64,000 bases of DNA from Nigerium massiliense. Lineage in GTDB: Bacteria > Actinomycetota > Actinomycetes > Propionibacteriales > Propionibacteriaceae. The stretch spans positions 1 to 64,000 of the forward strand of contig NZ_CCYM01000001.1 of NCBI RefSeq assembly GCF_000826085.1, in the 5' to 3' direction. A model generated the notes under the pieces. That model saw only the letters and a list, made by a program, of their open reading frames with translations. It was not told where the DNA came from and searched no databases. Position numbers and translations under genes: made by a program. Below are positions 51,681-61,082 of this stretch, piece by piece; the first letter of the stretch is position 1; the number at the start of each line of letters is the position of its first letter.

Positions 51681-52511
51681 CTATCGCTGGCAGACCGGGC
51701 AGTAATGGGTGGAGCGGTTCATGAACGGCTCGCGGACGATCGGGGTCCCGCAGCGGGGGCACGGCAGGTCGGTGCGGCCGTAGACGTTCAGGGAGCGGTC
51801 GAAGTAGCCGGACTCGCCGTTGACGTTGACGTAGAGCGCGTCGAAGGACGTCCCGCCCTGGGAGAGCGCCTCGGCCATCGTGGCGCGCGCGGCGTCCAGC
51901 ACCCGGCGGACGTCGGCCTCGGAGAGCTCGTTGGCCGACGCCGCGTAGTGCATCCGGGCGGCCCAGAGCGCCTCGTCGGCGTAGATGTTGCCGATGCCGG
52001 AGGTGACGGTCTGGTCGAGCAGGACGCGCTTGATGCCGCTGCGCTTGCCGCGGACGCGGCCGACGAGGGCGTCGACGTCGAGCTCGGGGTCGAACAGGTC
52101 GCGCCCGATGTGCGCGACCTCGGCGGGCAGGTCGGCGCCGCCCGGACTCAGACTGAGACCGCCGAACATGCGCTGGTCGACGAAGCGGAGCTGGCGGCCG
52201 TCGTCCAGGTCGAACAGGACGCGGGCGTGCCGTTGCAAGGCGGCGCCGGGGGCGTCCAGCCGGAACTGGCCGCTCATGCCGAGGTGGGCCAGCACGGCGT
52301 CCCCGTCGGTCAGCGGGAACCACAGGTACTTGCCGCGCCGCCGCGGCTCGGCGAAGGAGCGCCCGGCCAGGGTGGCGGCGAAGTCGTCCCCTCCGGCGAG
52401 GTGCCGGCGGACGGGGCGCGGGTGCAGCACGGTGACGCGCTCGATGCGGCGTCCGGTCAGCGCCGGGGCCAGGCCGCGCCGGACGGTCTCGACCTCGGGC
52501 AGCTCGGGCAT
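51681..52511 (-). CDS. mutM: formamidopyrimidine-DNA glycosylase
   Basis: MutM (Fpg) removes 8-oxoguanine and other oxidised purines. The 276-aa product starts [14 protein letters not shown], supplying the catalytic Pro2 and Glu3 after Met removal. It has the helix-two-turn-helix middle domain ([12 protein letters not shown]) and the C-terminal zinc finger CPRCGTPIV...HYCPVCQR. The ATG directly abuts the rnc stop (TAGATG). Confidence 0.97.
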   Translation of the reverse strand: MPELPEVETVRRGLAPALTGRRIERVTVLHPRPVRRHLAGGDDFAATLAGRSFAEPRRRGKYLWFPLTDGDAVLAHLGMSGQFRLDAPGAALQRHARVLFDLDDGRQLRFVDQRMFGGLSLSPGGADLPAEVAHIGRDLFDPELDVDALVGRVRGKRSGIKRVLLDQTVTSGIGNIYADEALWAARMHYAASANELSEADVRRVLDAARATMAEALSQGGTSFDALYVNVNGESGYFDRSLNVYGRTDLPCPRCGTPIVREPFMNRSTHYCPVCQR

Positions 52512-53209
<698 letters not shown>

Positions 53210-53213
<4 letters not shown>

Positions 53214-53401
53214 GGCTCGAGCGTCTGCCGGCGCGAGGTGCGCGGGCCGTACTGGCCGCAGGCCGGGCACGCGGTGTGCGGGAGGTGCTTCTCGCGGCAG
53301 GCCGGGTTCACGCAGGTGACCAGCGTCGGCGCCGCCGTCTTCCACTGCGACCTGCGGTGGCGGGTGTTGGAACGGGACATCTTCCGCTTCGGAACTGCCA
53401 C
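53210..53401 (-). CDS. rpmF: 50S ribosomal protein L32 (zinc-ribbon type)
   Basis: The 63-aa product has the L32 start [20 protein letters not shown] and a four-cysteine ribbon (C30, C35, C45, C48). It is therefore the zinc-binding C+ form; a zinc-free paralogue may exist elsewhere. It sits in the normal yceD-rpmF-rnc order. Confidence 0.96.
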
Positions 53402-53434
53402 GTCATCTCTCCTTGGTTCGGGCCCGGAGGCCGG

Positions 53435-53980
53435 TTAGCTTTCGTTGTCCGTCGACCACGAGGCCAGATCGGCCCACCGGGGGTCGATCTTCTCCGCGTG
53501 CCCGTGCTCCGGATCGCTGTTGAGGTCGGCCCCGCACTCGGGACACAACCCCGCACAGTCGTCCCGGCACAGCGGGATGAACGGCAGGTCGAGCACCACT
53601 GCGTCCCGTAGCACCGGCTCAAGATCGATGAGGTCGCCCTCGACGCGGTTGGCCTCCTCGTCGTCGGGTTCCTTGCCCGGGAAGAGGAACAGTTCTTGAC
53701 TGTCGATCCGCGTGTTCGAGCGGATCTCCGTCAAGCACCGAGCACACTCCCCGGCCAGCTGAACGTCGGCATCGCAGGTGACCAGGACGCCCTCCACGAC
53801 CGCCTCGAACTGGAGCTCGAGGTGGACAGGAGAGCCCGTTGGCACTCCGATCACGTCGTTGCCGATACCGTCGGGGGCGGGAACATCGACCGTCAGTTCC
53901 TTCATCGCGCCCGCGCGGCGACCCAATTCGTGGATATCGAATACGAGTTCCGAGCGGGGATCAATCGAGCGACTCGACAT
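53435..53980 (-). CDS. DUF177 / YceD-family protein
   Basis: The 181-aa product has the YceD pattern: an N-terminal beta-rich part, CARCLTEI in the middle and a CPECGADLN zinc-like motif, with acidic DDEEAN between. The family is encoded next to rpmF and has been linked to 23S rRNA or large-subunit maturation. The ATG at 53980 has GGAGGGA upstream. Four cysteines remain in CxxC-like pairs, so zinc binding is plausible. Confidence 0.92.
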   Translation of the reverse strand: MSSRSIDPRSELVFDIHELGRRAGAMKELTVDVPAPDGIGNDVIGVPTGSPVHLELQFEAVVEGVLVTCDADVQLAGECARCLTEIRSNTRIDSQELFLFPGKEPDDEEANRVEGDLIDLEPVLRDAVVLDLPFIPLCRDDCAGLCPECGADLNSDPEHGHAEKIDPRWADLASWSTDNES

Positions 53981-54049
53981 CGCGATCCCTCCACCCTGGT
54001 TCGACAGCGTCATAACCGAAGGACAACTCTACCGCGCCGCGGGGATGGA

Positions 54050-54475
54050 TCAAAACCCGGCGACGTCGTCCTGTCCCCGCCCCTCCGCGGTGGCGGCCCG
54101 CTCCGAGAGCCGCCTGCGCATCCGGGTCAGTTCCGCCATCGTCCGGCTCAGCCCCGCCTCCAGCTCGGCCAGCCGCTCGTCCACGTAAGAATCGGCCTCG
54201 CTGCGCAACTCGGCGGCCTCCTCCTTCGCCCGGCGGACGACCTCCGCGTCGGATACCAACTCATCGGCCCGTGCGCGGGCGTCCGCGAGGACGCCGTCGG
54301 CCTCGGCGCGAGCCGCGGCACCCGTGTCGTCCCCGAGCCCGGCCGCGACCCGGTCGACCAGCGCCAGCACCTCGGCGCGGTTGACGAAGCAGGACGCCGA
54401 CATCGGCACCGGGCGCGCGTCGGCGACCAGGATGCGCAACCGCTGCAGCGCCTCGCGGGCGTCCGCGCCGCTCAT
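54050..54475 (-). CDS. coiled-coil protein (DivIVA/AtpF-like) coupled to coaD
   Basis: The 141-aa product begins with MSGADAREALQRLRILVADA, has a conserved-looking MSASCFVNRAEVLALVDRV segment, then a long Ala/Glu/Arg coiled coil (about 55-125: ARAEADGVLADARARADELV and so on). It resembles DivIVA- or AtpF-like helical proteins encoded between coaD and yceD in many actinobacteria. Function unknown. The ATG at 54475 overlaps the coaD stop (ATGA). Confidence 0.75.
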   Translation of the reverse strand: MSGADAREALQRLRILVADARPVPMSASCFVNRAEVLALVDRVAAGLGDDTGAAARAEADGVLADARARADELVSDAEVVRRAKEEAAELRSEADSYVDERLAELEAGLSRTMAELTRMRRRLSERAATAEGRGQDDVAGF

Positions 54476-54963
54476 CGCCCGGATCCCCGGCGCTCGGCGA
54501 CCTTCGCGGCGATGCGCCGGTCGACCGAGTCAGGCACGAACTGGGAGACGTCCCCGCCCAGGCCGGCGACCTCGCGGATCATCGTGGACGACAGGTGCGC
54601 CCAACGGGCGCTGGTGGGCAGCATCACGGTCTCGATGCCGGACAGGGCGTGGTTCATCTGCGCCATCTGCAGCTCGAACTCGAAGTCGCCGCCGAACCGC
54701 AGCCCCTTGACGATGGCGCCGACGTCGTGGGCCCGGCAGAAGTCGACCAGCAACCCGTCCAGCAGCGTGACCTGCACGTTCGCCATGCCCGCGCAGGCCT
54801 CGCTCAACATGGCGACCCGCTCGTCGGGCGAGAAGAGGTAGTTCTTGGCGCTGTTGCGGCCCACCGCGACCAGCACGTCGTCGAACAGCGTGGCGGTGCG
54901 CTCGATGATGTTCAGATGGCCGTGGGTCACCGGATCGAACGAGCCCGGGCAGATCGCCTTCAT
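54472..54963 (-). CDS. coaD: phosphopantetheine adenylyltransferase
   Basis: CoaD transfers AMP to 4'-phosphopantetheine in coenzyme A synthesis. The 163-aa product starts MKAICPGSFDPVTHGHLNII (nucleotidyl-transferase motif THGH at 13-16) and carries the substrate segment KGLRFGGDFEFELQMAQMN and the PTSARWAHLSSTMIRE region. Length is normal. The start overlaps the rsmD stop (TGATG). Confidence 0.97.
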   Translation of the reverse strand: MKAICPGSFDPVTHGHLNIIERTATLFDDVLVAVGRNSAKNYLFSPDERVAMLSEACAGMANVQVTLLDGLLVDFCRAHDVGAIVKGLRFGGDFEFELQMAQMNHALSGIETVMLPTSARWAHLSSTMIREVAGLGGDVSQFVPDSVDRRIAAKVAERRGSGR

Positions 54964-55562
54964 CAGTCCTCCTGTTCCCCCTCGTCCGGGGTGGCGAAAT
55001 AGAGCGTCGTCTCACCGTAGCGGCGCGACCACGTCGTCCTCATCTCCTCGGGCCAGGACGGCGCCTCGTCCCGGCTCGACCGCTCGACCACGACGAGACC
55101 GTCGGCCGCCAGCCAACCGCCGCTCACGACGCGGCGGACGACGTCGGCCACGTGCCGCGAGGTCACCGAGTAGGGCGGATCGAGCCAGGCGACGTCGAAC
55201 GGGCGCGCCTCGTTCTCGGCGAGGTAGCCCTCCACCGGCGCGGCCACCACGGTGACGTCCAGGCTGAGCTCGTGGGCGTTGCGGCGGGCGATGGCGGCGG
55301 TCGGTCGGTCCTTCTCGACCGCGACGACCGGGGCTGCGCCACGGCTGGCCGCCTCCAACGCCATCGCGCCCGACCCGGCGTACAGGTCGAGGAAGCTGAA
55401 CCGGTCGAGCACCTCGTCGGCCGGCTCGCCGACGGTCCCGGCCCAGGCGAGCACCAGGTTGAACGCCGACTCGCGCACCAGGTCGGACGTGGGCCGGGTC
55501 CCCCGGCCCGACGGCATCGTCAGTTTCTGTCCGCGACGGCGCCCGGCGATGATCCTGCTCAC
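54963..55562 (-). CDS. rsmD: 16S rRNA (guanine966-N2)-methyltransferase
   Basis: RsmD methylates G966 of 16S rRNA during 30S assembly. The 199-aa product starts MSRIIAGRRRGQKLTMPSGR with RPTSDLVRESAFN, then the SAM motif FLDLYAGSGAMALEAASRGA and the catalytic LDPPYS. It is coupled to coaD as in most bacteria. Confidence 0.95.
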   Translation of the reverse strand: MSRIIAGRRRGQKLTMPSGRGTRPTSDLVRESAFNLVLAWAGTVGEPADEVLDRFSFLDLYAGSGAMALEAASRGAAPVVAVEKDRPTAAIARRNAHELSLDVTVVAAPVEGYLAENEARPFDVAWLDPPYSVTSRHVADVVRRVVSGGWLAADGLVVVERSSRDEAPSWPEEMRTTWSRRYGETTLYFATPDEGEQED

Positions 55563-55600
55563 CCTGGCGAGGCTACCGCCCCCTCCTGTAGAACACGTGT

Positions 55601-56038
55601 ATGAGCGAATCGACGTCGGATCCTGTTGTCCTTCCCGAAGAACAGTGCTGGCAGGTGCTCGCTGGGCAGAAGGTGGGCCGCCTCGTGACCGTGGTCGACC
55701 GGGAGCCCCAGATCTTCCCGATCAACTACGTGGTCGAGGATCACTCGCTGCTGTTCCGTACGGCCGAAGGCAACAAGCTCCTCACCTTGACGATCAACGA
55801 CCGGGTCGCCTTCGAGGTCGACGGCTGGGACGCCACGGGCGGCTGGAGCGTCATCGCCCGCGGGCACGCCCGCGAGCTGCAGAACACCGAGCGCGAGGAC
55901 GCGGAGAAGCTCCCGCTGCGCCCCTGGGTGCCGACCCGCAAGACGCACTGGGTGTGCATCGAGGTCGACGAGATCACCGGCCGTCAGTTCCGCTTCGGCC
56001 CGGAGCCCCAGGACGACGGCTGGCAGTTCGGCGGCTGA
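55601..56038 (+). CDS. pyridoxamine 5'-phosphate oxidase family (PPOX) protein
   Basis: The 145-aa split-barrel flavoprotein-like product has GRLVTVVDREPQIFPINYVV and LLFRTAEGNKL, typical of short actinobacterial PPOX proteins that bind FMN, F420 or haem. The cofactor and substrate cannot be told. The ATG at 55601 is preceded by TAGAAC and 6 bases, a weaker version of the leaderless arrangement. It sits on the opposite strand between rsmD and recG, which are normally neighbours. Confidence 0.85.
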   Translation: MSESTSDPVVLPEEQCWQVLAGQKVGRLVTVVDREPQIFPINYVVEDHSLLFRTAEGNKLLTLTINDRVAFEVDGWDATGGWSVIARGHARELQNTEREDAEKLPLRPWVPTRKTHWVCIEVDEITGRQFRFGPEPQDDGWQFGG

Positions 56039-58246
56039 TCAGCCCTGCACCCAGCCGTCGTCGAGCCGGTTGATCTCGGTCACCGCGTCGGCGAAGCCGG
56101 GGGTGGCGCACTCGGGGTCGCGGACGACCGCCTGCTCGGCGATGTCGTGCGCGACGGTGATGACATCGGCGTGCTCGAGGACGCTGAGCAGCCGCAGCGT
56201 GCTGCGACGGCCTGACTGATCGGCGCCCAGCACGTCGCCCTCCCGGCGCTGGACGAGATCGAGATCGGCCAAGGCGAAGCCATCGCGGGTGGCGGCCACG
56301 GCGGCCAGTCGCTCCCACGACACCGCCTCCGGTTCGGCCGCGCTGACCAGCAGGCACACGCCGGGGTGCGAGCCGCGGCCGATGCGCCCCCGTAGCTGGT
56401 GCAGTTGCGAGATGCCGAAATGGTCGGCGTCCCAGATCACCATGACGGACGCGTTGGGCACGTCGACGCCGACCTCGATGACCGTCGTCGCGACGAGCAC
56501 GTCGATCTCACCCGACGCGACGGCCGCCATCACGGCGTCCTTCTCCTCGGCCGGCAGCTGCCCGTGCAGGACGCCGACGCGCACACCGGCCAGCGGCCCG
56601 GACGCCAGCCGCTCGGCCAGGTCGACGACGCCGAGCCGCCGCTCGTCGCCCTCCCCGGACGAGGCGATGCGCGGCACGACGACGAACGCCTGGCGACCCA
56701 CGGCGACCTCCTCGGCGATGCGCTCCCAGGCGCGCTCGACCCACGCGGGCCGGTGGCGGGCGTCCACGACCGTGGTGACCACCTCGGCGCGCCCGCCCGG
56801 CAGTTCCGCCAGCGTGGAGACCTCGAGGTCGCCGAACACCGTCATCGCTACCGAGCGCGGGATCGGCGTGGCCGTGAGCACGAGCACGTGCGGCCGGGCC
56901 TGGGCGCGCTCGCTGAGGACGGCGCGCTGCTCGACGCCGAAGCGGTGCTGCTCGTCGATGACGACCAGGCCGAGGTCGGCGAACTGCACCTGGTCGGCCA
57001 GCAACGCGTGGGTGCCGACGACGATGCCCGCCTCCCCCGAGGCGATCTTCAGCAGCGCGGCCTTCTTGCGGGCGGCCGACAGCGAGCCGGTGACCAGGAC
57101 GACGTCGGTGGCGTTCTCGGGCGCGCCGAGCACCTGACCGCCGGACAGGTCGCCGAGCAGGTCGGTGATCGTGCGGTAGTGCTGCGCGGCGAGCACCTCG
57201 GTGGGCGCCAGCAGGACGGCCTGGCCGCCGGCGTCCACCACCGTCAGCATCGCGCGCAGCGCCACCAGGGTCTTGCCGGAGCCGACCTCGCCCTGGAGCA
57301 GGCGCTGCATCGGCTGGTCGCCGGCCAGATCGGCGAGGATCTGTTCCGAGGCGTCCCGCTGGCCTGCGGTCAACTCGAACGGCAGCCGCGCGTCGAAGGC
57401 GTCCAGCAGGCCGCCGGGGCGACGCGGCCGGGGCCCCGCGGTGTGCCGGCGGTTGTCGGCCCGCCGGTAGGCCATCGTCAGCTGGGTGGTGAACGCCTCG
57501 TCGAACAGCAGCCGGTCGGTGCCGCGGGCGACCTCGCCGCGGGTGGCCGGCCGGTGCACCAGCCGGAACGCCTCGGCCAACTCGGGGACGTCCGCCTCGG
57601 TGCGGACCCACGCGGGCCACGGGTCGTCGATGGGGCCGAGTAGGTCCAGCGCCAGCCGGACGCACTCGGCGATCGTCCACGTCGGGAGCTTGGCGCTGGC
57701 CGGATACATGCCGACGAGCCCGGAGGTCGCCAGGTCGGCGATGCGCTCCTTCTCCTCGGAGTGGCCGACGACGCCGCCGAACTCGTCCAGCATCACGAAC
57801 TGCGGGTGCGACATCTGCAGCTCGTCGCGGAACGAGCCGACCTTGCCGACGAAGATGCCGCGCACGCCCTGGCGCAATTGCCGTTCCCACCACTCGACGA
57901 TGGGCTGGCGGCCGAAGAACGTGACGTTGAGGCGTCCGTGGCCATCGGTGAGCCGCACCTCCAGCCGGGACGTCGGCCGCCCGCCGCGGCCCGCGCTCTG
58001 CCTGATCTTCGTCTCGGCGACGCGGGCCATGACGGCGACGTGCTCGCCCTGCTCGATCGTGGTCAGGTCGGTGAGTTCGGTGCCGGCGAGGTAGCGCCGT
58101 GGCACGTGCCGCAGCAGGTCGCCGACCGTGTGGACGCGGAGCCCGGCGAACGCCTTGGCCGTCTTGTCGCCCAGCACCTCGGCGAGCGGTCGCGCGAGCT
58201 GCCGGAAGGCGTCCGTATGCCAGACGCTGATCTCGTCGGTGGGCAT
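56039..58246 (-). CDS. recG: ATP-dependent DNA helicase RecG
   Basis: RecG remodels stalled replication forks and Holliday junctions. The 735-aa product has the N-terminal wedge/OB domain (about 60-160), the helicase core with GEVGSGKT (Walker A), VVIDEQHRFGVEQR (DEQH box), TATPIPRS and RGRIGRGSHPGVC, and a C-terminal RecG motif. ATG at 58246 is chosen because TAGGGT lies exactly 7 bases upstream; a GTG at 58255 is an alternative. Confidence 0.95.
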   Translation of the reverse strand: MPTDEISVWHTDAFRQLARPLAEVLGDKTAKAFAGLRVHTVGDLLRHVPRRYLAGTELTDLTTIEQGEHVAVMARVAETKIRQSAGRGGRPTSRLEVRLTDGHGRLNVTFFGRQPIVEWWERQLRQGVRGIFVGKVGSFRDELQMSHPQFVMLDEFGGVVGHSEEKERIADLATSGLVGMYPASAKLPTWTIAECVRLALDLLGPIDDPWPAWVRTEADVPELAEAFRLVHRPATRGEVARGTDRLLFDEAFTTQLTMAYRRADNRRHTAGPRPRRPGGLLDAFDARLPFELTAGQRDASEQILADLAGDQPMQRLLQGEVGSGKTLVALRAMLTVVDAGGQAVLLAPTEVLAAQHYRTITDLLGDLSGGQVLGAPENATDVVLVTGSLSAARKKAALLKIASGEAGIVVGTHALLADQVQFADLGLVVIDEQHRFGVEQRAVLSERAQARPHVLVLTATPIPRSVAMTVFGDLEVSTLAELPGGRAEVVTTVVDARHRPAWVERAWERIAEEVAVGRQAFVVVPRIASSGEGDERRLGVVDLAERLASGPLAGVRVGVLHGQLPAEEKDAVMAAVASGEIDVLVATTVIEVGVDVPNASVMVIWDADHFGISQLHQLRGRIGRGSHPGVCLLVSAAEPEAVSWERLAAVAATRDGFALADLDLVQRREGDVLGADQSGRRSTLRLLSVLEHADVITVAHDIAEQAVVRDPECATPGFADAVTEINRLDDGWVQG

Positions 58247-58253
58247 GCCGGTC

Positions 58254-58259
58254 ACCCTA
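58254..58259 (-). promoter_or_regulatory. TAGGGT -10 box before recG
   Basis: TAGGGT on the minus strand ends 7 bases before the ATG at 58246, supporting that start and a leaderless transcript that begins after the rpmB terminator. Confidence 0.55.
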
Positions 58260-58300
58260 GTCCGCCGCGCCGACGAAACCGGGACCGCGTCCGGGCGCGC

Positions 58301-58327
58301 AAAAAACCCGCCCCGGACGGGACGGGT
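58301..58327 (-). terminator. intrinsic terminator after rpmB
   Basis: On the minus strand ACCCGTCCC and GGGGCGGGT form a 9-bp stem (one T-G pair) around GTCC, followed by six T. It lies 20 bp after the rpmB stop. Confidence 0.9.
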
Positions 58328-58346
58328 CTGCGTGCCGGAGGCAGGG

Positions 58347-58532
58347 TCAGCGGGTGACCTTGCCGGCCTTGATGCACGACGTGCACACGTTGAGACGCTT
58401 GGGGGTGCCCCCCACGACGGCCTTCACGCGCTGGATGTTCGGGTTCCACCGACGGTTGGTCTTCTTCTTCGACCACGGCACGTTGTGCCCGAAGCCCGGG
58501 CGCTTGGCGCAGATATCACACACGGCAGCCAC
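58347..58532 (-). CDS. rpmB: 50S ribosomal protein L28
   Basis: The 61-aa product (GTG 58532) reads AAVCDICAKRPGFGHNV..., with CDIC near the start and CTSC near the end: the four-cysteine, zinc-binding form of L28. The KKTNRRWNPNIQRVK segment is typical. GGAG lies upstream. It is a single-gene unit with its own terminator. Confidence 0.96.
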   Translation of the reverse strand: MAAVCDICAKRPGFGHNVPWSKKKTNRRWNPNIQRVKAVVGGTPKRLNVCTSCIKAGKVTR

Positions 58533-58674
58533 TGGAGCTCTCCTTGCTGGTTGATCGTGCCCCTCGGCCTGGAACGGCCCGACGGAGCTCTCCCCGAAAT
58601 GGGAACCTCGCAATCCTAACCGAGATTCGTCCGGACGCGAAATCGAGCCCTCGCCTCCGGACGCCCCACGGGCC

Positions 58675-60357
58675 TCAGGCCGCCACCACCACGGGGATGA
58701 TCATCGGCCGGCGGCGGTAGGTCTTGTTGACCCAGCGGCCGATGGCGCGGCGCATCAGCTGCTGCAGCTGGTAGGTGTCCTCGGCACCGTCGGCCAGCGC
58801 GTCGCGCAGCACCCTGGTGACGTCGGCGGTGATGTCGTCGAAGACCTTGTCCCCCTCGACGAAGCCGCGCGCGGTGATCTGCGGGCCGCTCACCACTTCG
58901 CCGGAGTGCAGGTTGACCACGGCGATCGCGGAGATGAACCCCTCCTCGCCCAGGATGCGCCGGTCGTCCAGCTCGGCGTCGCCCAGGTCGCCCACCGTGG
59001 AGCCGTCCACGAAGATGTAGCCGCAGTCGAGCTTGCCGACGACCTTCGCCTTCCCGTTCGCCAGGTCGACGACGCCGCCGTCCTCGACGACGATCGCGTG
59101 GTCGCGGGGCACGCCGGTGGCCACCGCGAGCTCGGCGTTGGCGACCAGGTGGCGCACCTCGCCGTGCACGGGCATGACGTTCTTGGGCTGGACGATGTTG
59201 TAGCAGTACAGCAGTTCGCCGGAGCTCGCGTGCCCGGAGACGTGCACCAGCGCGTTGCCCTTGTGCACGACCTTGACGCCGTTGCGGGTCAACCCGTTGA
59301 TGACCCGGTAGACGGAGTTCTCGTTGCCGGGGATCAGCGAGCTGGCGAGCAGCACGACGTCACCCTCCCCCGCCTCGATGACCGGGTGCTCGTGGCTGGC
59401 GATGCGGGACAGCGCCGACAGGGGCTCACCCTGGGAGCCGGTGGAGATGATGACGACCTCGTCGTCGCGGTAGTTCTCGAGGTCGCGGAGTTCGATGAGC
59501 GTGTTCGCCGGCACGCGCAGGTAACCCAGCTCCTGGGCGATGGTCATGTTCTTGACCATCGACCGGCCGACGTAGACGACCTTGCGTCCCGCCTTGACGG
59601 CCTCGTCCATCACCTGCTGGACGCGGTGCACGTGCGAGGCGAAGCAGGCCACGATCAGCTTGTGCTGGGCCTTGGCGAAGACGCGCTCCATCGCCGGGCG
59701 GATGTCCTTCTCCAGCGTCGTGAAGCCGGGCGTCTCCGCGTTGGTGGAGTCGACCATGAACAGGTCGCAGCCGGCCTCGCCGATGCGGGCGAAGGCGCGC
59801 AGGTCGGTGAGGCGGTGGTCGAGCGGGAGCTGGTCCATCTTGAAGTCGCCGGTGTGCAGCACGCGCCCGGCCTTGGTGGTGATCGCGACGGCCATCGCGT
59901 CCGGGATGGAGTGGTTGACGGCCAGGAACTCCAGGTCGAAGTCGCCGAGCTTCGAGGTGGAGCCGTCCTCCATGACGCGAAGGGACACCTCGCGGATGCG
60001 GTGTTCCTTCAGCTTCTCCTTCACCAGCGCGAGGGTGAGCTTCGACCCGAGCACCGGGATGTGCGGGTTGCGGCGCAACAGGTAGGGCACCGCGCCGATG
60101 TGGTCCTCGTGGCCATGGGTCAGGACGAGGCCGACGACATCGTCGAGGCGGCCCTCCAGCAGGTGCAGGCCGGGGAGGATCAGGTCGACGCCAGGCTGGT
60201 TCTCGTCGGGGAACAGCACGCCGCAGTCGACCAGCAGGATCTTCCCGTTGATCTCGAACGAAGTCATGTTCCGGCCGACGTCGCCCAGGCCGCCCAGCGG
60301 GATCACGCGCAGGGTGTCTTTGGCCAGCTTCGGCGGGGTTCGCAGGTTGTCACGCAC
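58675..60357 (-). CDS. rnj: ribonuclease J
   Basis: RNase J is a metallo-beta-lactamase-fold exo- and endonuclease of mRNA and rRNA. The 560-aa product has the zinc motif LTHGHEDHIGA (HGHEDH at 81-86), then VNHSIPDAMAV, HTGDFKMD, the beta-CASP region (VACFASHVHRVQQV, ISTGSQGEPLSAL, GHASSGEL) and a C-terminal domain ending TYRRRPMIIPVVVAA. The GTG start at 60357 has TAAGCT 7 bases upstream. Longer upstream readings are shadows of the divergent GNAT gene. Confidence 0.95.
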   Translation of the reverse strand: MRDNLRTPPKLAKDTLRVIPLGGLGDVGRNMTSFEINGKILLVDCGVLFPDENQPGVDLILPGLHLLEGRLDDVVGLVLTHGHEDHIGAVPYLLRRNPHIPVLGSKLTLALVKEKLKEHRIREVSLRVMEDGSTSKLGDFDLEFLAVNHSIPDAMAVAITTKAGRVLHTGDFKMDQLPLDHRLTDLRAFARIGEAGCDLFMVDSTNAETPGFTTLEKDIRPAMERVFAKAQHKLIVACFASHVHRVQQVMDEAVKAGRKVVYVGRSMVKNMTIAQELGYLRVPANTLIELRDLENYRDDEVVIISTGSQGEPLSALSRIASHEHPVIEAGEGDVVLLASSLIPGNENSVYRVINGLTRNGVKVVHKGNALVHVSGHASSGELLYCYNIVQPKNVMPVHGEVRHLVANAELAVATGVPRDHAIVVEDGGVVDLANGKAKVVGKLDCGYIFVDGSTVGDLGDAELDDRRILGEEGFISAIAVVNLHSGEVVSGPQITARGFVEGDKVFDDITADVTRVLRDALADGAEDTYQLQQLMRRAIGRWVNKTYRRRPMIIPVVVAA

Positions 60358-60364
60358 GGGGTCC

Positions 60365-60370
60365 AGCTTA
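60365..60370 (-). promoter_or_regulatory. TAAGCT -10 box before rnj
   Basis: TAAGCT on the minus strand ends 7 bases before the GTG start at 60357. The rnj and GNAT genes are divergent with overlapping promoter regions here. Confidence 0.5.
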
Positions 60371-60392
60371 TGGCCCCATCGCGACACCTCGA

Positions 60393-60398
60393 TACCAT
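60393..60398 (+). promoter_or_regulatory. TACCAT -10 box before the GNAT gene
   Basis: TACCAT ends 7 bases before the GTG at 60406. It favours that start over the ATG at 60397, which overlaps the hexamer. Confidence 0.45.
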
Positions 60399-60405
60399 GG
60401 CGCTT

Positions 60406-60960
60406 GTGACAAGCCACCCCGCCCCGTCCACGCCCGATTCCGTCCGCCTCGCACTGCCCAGCGAGGCCGAGGCCATCGCGGCCGTGCAGCGGCGCTCGTG
60501 GCGCGACGTCTTCCCGCCCGACGTGGCCGACTCGATCCTCCGCTCGGTCGATCTGGCCACCATGGCCCAGTCGTGGGAGGCCGCGATCCTGAAACCGCCG
60601 CTGGCGGAGCTGCGCGTGCTGGTGGCGACGTCGCAGGGACGCGTCGTGGGCTTCGCCGCGATCGGCCCGTCCGACGACCCGGACGCCGAACCCGGCAAGG
60701 ACGCGCTGGTGGCCGAGTTCGTCATCGACCCGCAGGCCCAGCGGCAGGGGCACGGCTCCCGCCTGCTGAACGCGGTCGCCGACACGCTCAAGGCCGACGG
60801 TTTCACGCGGGCCACCTGGTGGGTGCGCTCCACGGACGACCCGCTGCGCCGGTTCATCACCGAGTCCGGCTGGGACGCCGACGGCGCCCACCAAGAGGTC
60901 GCCACGCCCGACGAGGCGGCACGGGTCAAGATGATCCGGCTGCACACCTCGTTGTCCTGA
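60406..60960 (+). CDS. GNAT-family N-acetyltransferase
   Basis: The 184-aa product has the acetyl-CoA-binding core of GNAT proteins: ALVAEFVIDPQAQRQGHGSR, LLNAVADTLKADGFTRATWW. The N-terminal AIAAVQRRSWRDVFPPDVAD is the usual first helix. Substrate unknown. An ATG 9 bases upstream (60397) is an alternative start. It ends 120 bp from the convergent DEAD-box gene. Confidence 0.88.
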   Translation: MTSHPAPSTPDSVRLALPSEAEAIAAVQRRSWRDVFPPDVADSILRSVDLATMAQSWEAAILKPPLAELRVLVATSQGRVVGFAAIGPSDDPDAEPGKDALVAEFVIDPQAQRQGHGSRLLNAVADTLKADGFTRATWWVRSTDDPLRRFITESGWDADGAHQEVATPDEAARVKMIRLHTSLS

Positions 60961-60985
60961 CCCTCCGCACGGAAGCCGGCAGGGG

Positions 60986-61010
60986 GCGACGCCCCGACGG
61001 CCGGCGTCGC
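60986..61010. terminator. hairpin between the convergent GNAT and DEAD-box genes
   Basis: GCGACGCC (60986-60993) and GGCGTCGC (61003-61010) form a perfect 8-bp stem. No T run follows, so the assignment rests on its location between converging genes. Confidence 0.4.
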
Positions 61011-61082
61011 TGCACGGACGAAGCGACGGCGGGGGACGGAGACGAGCAGCTACCTTTCCGGCCTCGCCGTCGCACCGACGAC

